From: Theristus sp. LFF4_11
Taxonomy: Eukaryota; Nematoda; Chromadorea; Monhysterida; Xyalidae
Length of the DNA: 64,000 bases
Reading direction: 5' to 3'
Assembly (NCBI GenBank): GCA_030248135.1
Contig: JASANC010005889.1
Location: forward strand, 52,199 to 116,198
Shown here: positions 58,320 through 64,000 of the stretch, one piece after another
Numbering within the stretch: position 1 is the first letter of the stretch
Layout: the number at the start of each line of letters is the position of its first letter
Program-made: the position numbers and the translations under genes
The notes under the pieces: model-generated
Told to the model about the DNA's origin: nothing
The model's database searches: none
What the model saw: the letters and a program-made list of their open reading frames with translations, nothing else

Positions 58320-58378
58320 GCCCATTCCGGCCGGGCCGGTTCCGGCAAAAATTGCCGGAATCCGGACCGGAATGGCCT
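58320..58378. repeat. Short GC-rich inverted repeat
   Basis: CATTCCGGCCGGGCCGGTTCCGGCA is followed by TGCCGGAATCCGGACCGGAATG, an imperfect hairpin around AAAAAT. It lies between the decayed array and the hAT fragment. Confidence 0.65.
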
Positions 58379-58559
58379 TTTTATGTCTAAAAAACATCTA
58401 CACACATTTCGTCGCTTCTTCATCACATTTTCAGCATAAAACAGCACTGACACAGAAACAAAGTCAGCAAGACACAGCACGTGAACCAACCAAAAATTAC
58501 AACAACAACAATTGACAAAATTCACATCGCATGGGGATAATCAAGTGCTGGCAACACTG

Positions 58560-59212
58560 TTCAGAAACATGACCTTTTCGGCGTTCTGAGTTGACAGACA
58601 AGAAGACAAGTACACAAACACCTGCCTGGCTTCAGAGAACATTCGTTCGCTTGCCACGCTTGTTGGTAGCGGTGCCAGGTTTCTGCGCGCGATTGTCGAT
58701 AGTTTGGGATATTTAGACGAGTACAGCCCGCCAAAAGTCTAGCATTAGATTGCTTTTGTCCGGTTCGTCGATAAAATCATCCGACTCGTACATATTCATT
58801 TTCGCCGCGTAATTCGTCTTCGAGACTGGATTCGCCTGACGGGTTGCGCGGTCGCGCAGCGTGAAACTCGATGCCTCCGTAGAGGCCAGTCGATTTCTTC
58901 TTTGGTTCGGACTCGCGTTCACTTTCGTCATCGTCGTTGTTCGCGATCTCGGATGTATCGTCGCGGTTTGGGGGGCGTCTCCGGTCGTTTCAAGATTTTC
59001 TTTGCAATGTGAAGTAGTTCACAACGAATCGCGCCTTCATTTTCGAAGACGACTGCAGTATTCTTGAATCGCGGATCAACGTACGTGGCCATGATGTTGG
59101 ATTCGTTGTGGAAACGCGCACGGAAGCGTGTGTCGATGCTGGTCAGTAGCGTTTTTTCGTCATACCAATGCCACTCGCATCGACTTGTTCGATGCGCTGC
59201 TTCAGTGTGCAA
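58560..59212 (-). pseudogene. hAT-family transposase C-terminal fragment, frame-broken
   Basis: On the minus strand a frame with NIMATYVDPRFKN (the DPRFK motif of hAT transposases) is followed, after stop and frame changes, by SKYPKLSTIARRNLAPLPTS and SVASERMFSEARQVF, then NAEKVMFLNS. These last blocks are the hAT C-terminal dimerisation domain. The zinc-finger and catalytic N-terminal parts are not seen, so this is a dead remnant. Confidence 0.85.
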
Positions 59213-59287
59213 ACGGCGGGCAACACCATTGAAATGGATTCGTCATCTCGTGGGGTATTATGCGGTTTACCAGGAACGATGCATGTA

Positions 59288-59893
59288 TTATGGAGATATG
59301 TTATTCTTTCCCTCCTCTTTCTTTTTCACCAAACACCTCGATAGAAACAGCGAACAACAGATCGTGCCCAGTTTTAGCATCAATCTGTAGAAATCGTCAT
59401 ACAACCAATCACAGGTTTTATACACCTGTCTCAGCGATTTACACGCTGTTATTATAAAGCGGCCAGTGGAGAAGAGCAAAATTGTGACTTTTTTATGGTA
59501 TATTGTGGCGCCTGGGAACTGCTCTGCATTGTAAACAGCGTTTTTCAAATTTGCCAAATCAAGGTTTGTTCTGTCCAGGCGACCACTTGCCACAATGTTT
59601 CCAATTTTGCAATTCTCAAGACGAGCGTCTGTCAATCCCGCTTTCTGTAAACGGCGACAAAATCTTCTCATAGCCCGTCTAGCTTCCATTTCACTTTTTG
59701 TTCCAAGACACACGAGACGGCCGCTAGGCCAGAAAGTAATGCCACAACGAGGGCGCCGTTGTTGCGCCACCAATGCATAGATCCTCCAAGGGGCAAATGA
59801 GACATTCCATAAAACACGTGCAACAGCAGGCAAATCAATCTTTCTTGACGTCTTAATTTCGGCCACCATCACAAAATTCACAATTTTCAACAT
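59288..59893 (-). CDS. Divergent TATA-binding-protein-like protein (201 aa)
   Basis: Intact intronless frame from ATG 59893. It has the two-fold saddle of TBP: repeat 1 (about residues 3-88: VARVLWNVSF, GITFWPSGRLVCLGTKSE, AMRRFCRRLQKAG) and repeat 2 (about 89-175: CKIGNIVASGRLD, EQFPGATIYHKKV, ILLFSTGRFI). The phenylalanines that intercalate into the TATA box are at comparable places (TFWPSG, LLFSTG). The canonical nuclear TBP is among the most conserved animal proteins, and this one has changed heavily, so it is not the host's standard TBP. A short Lys-rich tail follows. Divergently, 450 bp away, lies the Polinton-polymerase-like ORF, so both may belong to one virus-like element (inference). 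It could bind DNA as a viral-type initiation factor; this is not shown. Confidence 0.82.
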   Translation of the reverse strand: MLKIVNFVMVAEIKTSRKIDLPAVARVLWNVSFAPWRIYALVAQQRRPRCGITFWPSGRLVCLGTKSEMEARRAMRRFCRRLQKAGLTDARLENCKIGNIVASGRLDRTNLDLANLKNAVYNAEQFPGATIYHKKVTILLFSTGRFIITACKSLRQVYKTCDWLYDDFYRLMLKLGTICCSLFLSRCLVKKKEEGKNNISP

Positions 59894-59903
59894 ACTTTTT
59901 TTT

Positions 59904-60130
59904 GCCCGTCCAACAAGTCAACCAAATCGGTCCGCTCTCTGAAAAGAGACGAAAAAAAGATATTTTGGAAATGTGCCAACAACCGAACACGTTCAAACAT
60001 GTTTGGAGGATTTTTTTTGCTGTGTCGCCCGTCCAACAAGTCACCCTACTCGGCCCGTTCTCTAAAAGAGGTGAAAAAGATGTTTTGGAAATGTTCCAAC
60101 AACTGAACACGTTCAAACACGTTTGAACGG
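59904..60130. promoter_or_regulatory. 123-bp tandem duplication between the divergent ORFs
   Basis: Units at 59904-60026 and 60027-60130 share GCCCGTCCAACAAGTCA, CGGTCCGCTCTCTGAAAAGAG (second copy altered), TTTTGGAAATGT and CCAACAACCGAACACGTTCAAACA. This is directly upstream of the TBP-like start on the minus strand. Duplicated upstream elements of this kind are typical of strong viral or early promoters (inference). Confidence 0.7.
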
Positions 60131-60147
60131 TTTTCCCTCAGAGAAAC

Positions 60148-60309
60148 AACCAATCAGCGACGACTCCGCCTACTGCATGTTTTTTGTGCATCACACACGT
60201 ACGGGCAAGCGGGCACGCAAGTGAGTGACCTATCAGCGTCGAAGGCTCCGCCTCCTGTATGTTTTTGCATGTTTAGCACACAGAGCTTGTCTGCCAACGT
60301 GTATAAATA
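60148..60309 (+). promoter_or_regulatory. Promoter-like region with duplicated CCAAT/GC-box module and TATA box
   Basis: A module of about 79 bp occurs twice: CCAATCAGCGACGACTCCGCC…CATGTTTTTTGTGCATCACAC and CCTATCAGCGTCGAAGGCTCC…TGTATGTTTTTGCATGTTTAG. It is followed by TATAAATA at 60302-60309, 30 bp before the ATG at 60339. CCAAT-like and CCGCC-box words in both modules fit a compact promoter for the plus-strand ORF. Confidence 0.7.
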
Positions 60310-60338
60310 GTAAAAAACAGCAAAAAATTGTTGCAAAA

Positions 60339-61271
60339 ATGGAAGAATCTCCTGATCAACTCGAGCGTTCTTATTCGCTCAATCACGATGAAACAATCGA
60401 AGTGCAAAAGTACAACACAGTCGGCAGCATTGAACGAATAGAGACTGTGCGAATTGCGGACTTTCGTGGCGGTTCGCGACGCCGCACGGCAAAGCAAGAA
60501 GCAGAAAGAACAGAGAAAAACAACAGCTACATGTACGTGTTGAAGAACAAAGACGCTCTATGTTTGGCTCGCTGTGTCGCTCTTGAGCTGAGCCGTTTAA
60601 CGCAGCCTGCTAACAAGTATAGAGCAATGAAACGTTCGGAGACGGTGCAGAAAGCGGCTGCACTTGATATTATGAAACGGGCGGGTCTTGCCGACCACAC
60701 TGGGCCTTGTGGCCTTCACGAAGTACGGGATATTCAAAAATCAATCAGCGGTCTAGCACAGATTTGTGTCTATGATCAAACGAACGGTCGGGTCCGCGTT
60801 TTCGCAGGCGCCGATCCGGCGTTCCACCAGATTCATTTACAGTTTTATAACGAACATTTTGATATCATCCGGTCGCTGCCAAGATATTTCGGAAGCAGAT
60901 TCTATTGCCACGGGTGCCAGCAGCCGTATGGCAGCCGTGAAAATCACAGATGCACTTCACAGTCACAGTGTTTACAGTGCAAGCAGCCGGGCCCGCCCTG
61001 CACTGCTACGGGCGCATTGATTTTATGCGAAAAGTGCAAAAGAACTTTTATGAACAATCAATGCTACGAAAATCACAGGCGCGTGTTGAAAAAAGGCTGC
61101 ACAAGCATATGTGACAGGCTGCGAATGTGTGAGAAATGTGGCAAACTAATGAACACCAAGAGCAAACCGCCACACGAGTGTGGCCGGGGTTTTATTTGCC
61201 CCGTGTGCCACACCCGCAAGCCGTTGTCAGGGCGGCATGAATGTCTTGCTCAGCCATATTTACCACGCTGA
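60339..61271 (+). CDS. Polinton/Maverick-type DNA polymerase B N-terminal zinc-finger region, stand-alone
   Basis: Intact 310-codon frame. ATG 60339 is chosen because it follows the TATA box; the frame is open 38 codons further upstream. Residues about 60-190 contain DALCLARCVALELSRL, GPCGLHEVRDIQKSISGLAQ and FYNEHFDIIRSLPRYFGSRF. A Cys/His-rich part follows, with FYCHGCQQPYGSRENHRC, CLQCKQPGPPC, LCEKCKRTFMNNQCYENH, CDRLRMCEKCGKLM and FICPVCHTRKP. This order matches the N-terminal part of Polinton-type protein-primed DNA polymerases as I know the family, which continue into exonuclease and palm domains. Here a stop follows the last zinc motif, and no polymerase palm is found before the SINE. 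It could be a truncated element or a stand-alone nucleic-acid-binding protein kept intact. Confidence 0.75.
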   Translation: MEESPDQLERSYSLNHDETIEVQKYNTVGSIERIETVRIADFRGGSRRRTAKQEAERTEKNNSYMYVLKNKDALCLARCVALELSRLTQPANKYRAMKRSETVQKAAALDIMKRAGLADHTGPCGLHEVRDIQKSISGLAQICVYDQTNGRVRVFAGADPAFHQIHLQFYNEHFDIIRSLPRYFGSRFYCHGCQQPYGSRENHRCTSQSQCLQCKQPGPPCTATGALILCEKCKRTFMNNQCYENHRRVLKKGCTSICDRLRMCEKCGKLMNTKSKPPHECGRGFICPVCHTRKPLSGRHECLAQPYLPR

Positions 61272-61275
61272 GCAT

Positions 61276-61345
61276 ATGGGCGTAAAGAGCAGTTTTTACA
61301 ATTGTATATAGCTATCACGGGTGGCGTTTGACCCTCATTTTGACA
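61276..61345 (+). other. 3'-end module shared with 57413-57485
   Basis: GGGCGTAAAGAGCAGTTTTTACAATTG…ATATAG…GGCGTTTGACCCTCATTTTGAC just after the stop resembles TGCGTAAAGAGCAACCGCAATTGAATATAG…GTGCGTCTGACCCTTAATTTTAC just after the small ORF ending at 57435. A weaker third match is at 57655-57690. It is probably a common 3' UTR or terminator of one element family. Confidence 0.5.
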
Positions 61346-61404
61346 ATGTTTTTTTAAAGGGGGGCAAACCCAATTAAAAAAAACAATGAGTGCTTGTTGT
61401 TGGG

Positions 61405-61571
61405 GATTTTAGACGATGTTTTTAGCTAACCCAGAGAAGCGTACAGAACACCATTGAGTAAGGCGCCCATCGAGTTTTCTCTGTCATTAATTGCCTATAC
61501 ACCCCTCGGCGGGGCTCAATACCCCGAGCGCACAGACTGTAGTCTGACGCACTACCACCAGGCCGGCTGAC
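61405..61571 (-). mobile_element. tRNA-derived SINE, copy 2
   Basis: On the minus strand: GCCTGGTGGTAGTGCG (A-box-like), GTCAGACTACAGTCTG (anticodon-stem-like), CGGGGTATTGAGCCCCG (T-arm), then AGGCAATTAATGACAGAG and CTCGATGGGCGCCTTACTCA as in copy 1 at 4650-4800. Its 5' end abuts the (TGCG)n/(GT)n tract. Confidence 0.7.
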
Positions 61572-62111
<540 letters not shown>

Positions 62112-62161
62112 AGCAAGAATAGAGTTCGTTTGTTCAGAATAGACATGTGGCTGATCCCATA

Positions 62162-62464
62162 TTACACATCTTTCGATTTTTGTGTACCTGCATGTTCAGA
62201 AAGTTTTTTTTCCAAGAACAAATACAAAACAACATGTGACATACACATAAAAAACCATGCCACACGAGCGATCATTTTTGCCAAAGCACGCTGCAGCTCC
62301 GTGTTCACTTCGTGACACTTTGAACACATTTTCAATGTTACAAAGTACCCATTCTTGTTATTCAACACGAGACTCTTCTTGCCATCTGTGGCTACGCGGC
62401 ATCTAAAATGTACTTGATGCATATATTTCTTTGTATCATTTATGTATATATTTTCAAATACCAA
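62162..62464 (-). CDS. Possible fragment of a FLYWCH-like zinc-finger gene
   Basis: A minus-strand frame of about 100 codons with DLVFENIYINDTKKYMHQVH, FRCRVATDGKKSLVL and FVTLKMCSKCHEVN. The spacing of an aromatic/basic YxxxxVHFRCR, then a C..CH end, is loosely like a FLYWCH finger. No complete gene is visible and the last 30 codons look non-coding. Low confidence. Confidence 0.25.
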   Translation of the reverse strand: MVFENIYINDTKKYMHQVHFRCRVATDGKKSLVLNNKNGYFVTLKMCSKCHEVNTELQRALAKMIARVAWFFMCMSHVVLYLFLEKKLSEHAGTQKSKDV

Positions 62465-62519
62465 ATCCGCCGAATTTCCGCAGGCCCCTCAACTTTCTAC
62501 TCAAATTCAAAACTGATTG

Positions 62520-63500
62520 CACATGAATTATTAAAAAATAACATTGCACTTTATGCTTGAAATTTGTAAAATTTGAAAACTAATTGCAACACCGTATTTA
62601 GGAGGTTGAAAAACATACTGTTAAATTTTTCTTCTTGAGTTCAACTTAAAACTGCTGTAACTCAGGAATGCAACAGGTCCCCGGTCCAAATTTTTGTACA
62701 CTGTTTTCCCTGTATAATAGAAACTTTCATGCAAAAATTCAGCCAAATTCATTCATTGGGCAGAGCAGTTTCAAATTTCTCAATATGCAAAAATGGTGAG
62801 GTTTACGACCATTTCAGCCGTTTAATCATGCTTGAAATTCATTAAATTTTAAAACTAATTGCAGCAACGTGTTTAGGAGGTTGAAAAACATATTGTTACT
62901 TTGTTTAGAGCGATAAAAATGCAAAACGAACGGCTAGCGAATCGAAAAACTTCAGTTTTTTTGAAAATGACCACTTTTTCTTCCTGAGTTCAACTTAAAA
63001 CTGCTGTAACTCAGGAATGCAAAGGGTCCCCGGTCCAAATTTTTGTACACTGTTTTCCCTGTATAATAGAAACCTTCATGCAAACATTCAGCCAAATTCA
63101 TTCATTGGGCGCACCACCTACAGAGCAGTTTCAAATTTCTCAATATGCAAAAATGGTGAGGTTTACGACCATTTCAGCCGTTTAATCATGCTTGAAATTC
63201 ATTAAATTTTAAAACTAATTGCAGCAACGTGTTTAGGAGGTTGAAAAACATATTGTTACTTTGTTTAGAGCGATAAAAATGCAAAATGTATGGCTAGCGA
63301 ATCGAAAAACTTTACTTTTTTTTCGAAAATGACCACTTTTTTCTTCCTGAGTTCAACTTAAAACTGCTGTAACTCAGGAATGCAACTGGTCCCCGGTCCA
63401 AATTTTTGTACACTGTTTTCCCTTTATAATAGAAACCTTCAAGCAAAAATTCAGCCAAATTCATTCATTGGGCGCACCTACAGAGCAGTTTGAATTTTGA
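62520..63500. repeat. Tandem repeat of about 355 bp, 2.5-3 copies
   Basis: GTTCAACTTAAAACTGCTGTAACTCAGGAATGCAA begins units near 62638, 62990 and 63351. The shared interior includes GTCCCCGGTCCAAATTTTTG, TTCATTCATTGGGC and GTTTAGGAGGTTGAAAAACA. A partial copy lies upstream (62550-62630), and the last unit diverges after about 63495. Confidence 0.93.
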
Positions 63501-64000
63501 GAATTTTGTCAAAAAGCATCATGTTTAAACAGCTGCAGCAAACATGTGCAACAATCGTTTTTGATGAAATATAGCTTAGAAGTTAGCCCAATATGTTGCC
63601 AATGTACGATTCAAATTTCGGACAAATTCGTTTAACCACTAGCCAATGGCGACAATTTTCCGAACATGCCTTAAAATTAGGGTCCAAAAAATGACCTCCT
63701 CCAAAAATAGGGTACCTCATTAAAAAGGCCACAACGGACGTGTTTTTGGGCCGATTGGGCTGAAAATTCGTTTTTGACCGGCAAAATGAATATACTTAAC
63801 TGTGTTAAAATTTGAGCTAATTCGGAGACAAGTCAAAAATCTAGACTGTTCACTGTGGGGCGATTTCTCGGCGGAAGGCCTTATATAAAAAATACAAAAC
63901 TGGTATAACCTGAAAACCACCGAAATCACACATGGTACTGACCGGACACAGTCGTAAACGTGTGAAACCGTGTGTAGCACTGTTACATTACAACACATTC
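63500..64000. other. AT-rich end of window
   Basis: No gene, RNA or repeat recognised in the last 500 bp. Confidence 0.4.

Noticed and set aside
58320..58378. Rho-independent terminator
   Set aside because: The hairpin with an A/T loop is in a eukaryotic repeat region and has no bacterial-type context.

Overview
The window is nuclear DNA of a multicellular animal. Its host genes are broken into many short exons joined by mostly short introns that end in TTTCAG-like acceptors, and the spaces between are filled with eukaryotic transposable elements and satellites. The intron style, the divergent Argonaute and the element types suggest a nematode or another small ecdysozoan. The angiomotin-like gene argues against Caenorhabditis, from which that family is absent as far as I recall. 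I cannot name the species.

Layout. (1) 1-8066 (+): most of WDR35/IFT121, an IFT-A subunit of cilia. Its N-terminus is missing (left of the window) and its last zinc-binding residues are cut off by a retrotransposon. (2) 8029-28288: one giant (about 20.3 kb) Ty3/gypsy-class LTR retrotransposon on the minus strand with nearly identical LTRs, a very long gag ORF, a pol ORF, and a third ORF of 2197 codons that I cannot assign to any family. A homopolymer-rich stretch at 22130-22425 between gag and pol looks like bad sequence. (3) 28644-30917 (+): CUTC. (4) 31417-32856 (-): an alpha carbonic anhydrase with its catalytic residues visible. (5) about 34.9-42.7 kb (-): an angiomotin-like coiled-coil gene. 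(6) 46261-55392 (+): a divergent Argonaute (N, PAZ and MID regions; no PIWI domain in the window) whose introns hold foldback elements, MITEs and a 149-bp satellite. (7) 55.4-61.4 kb: mobile-element or virus-like territory with several tandem repeats, decayed small paralogous segments, a hAT transposase fragment, a divergent TATA-binding-protein-like ORF (-) and, divergently, an ORF resembling the zinc-finger N-terminus of Polinton/Maverick DNA polymerase B (+). A duplicated promoter-like region separates the last two. (8) 61.4-64 kb: tRNA-derived SINE, a (GT)n tract of about 520 bp, and a tandem repeat of about 355 bp.

The host genes form no operon and share no pathway; they are ordinary neighbours separated by elements. 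The coherent multi-gene units are the giant retrotransposon and the divergent TBP-like/polymerase-N pair. Two Tc1/mariner-style MITE families (TIRs beginning CAGTCGAACT and CRGTATGGCCG, both flanked by TA) recur in the window and sit mainly in introns.
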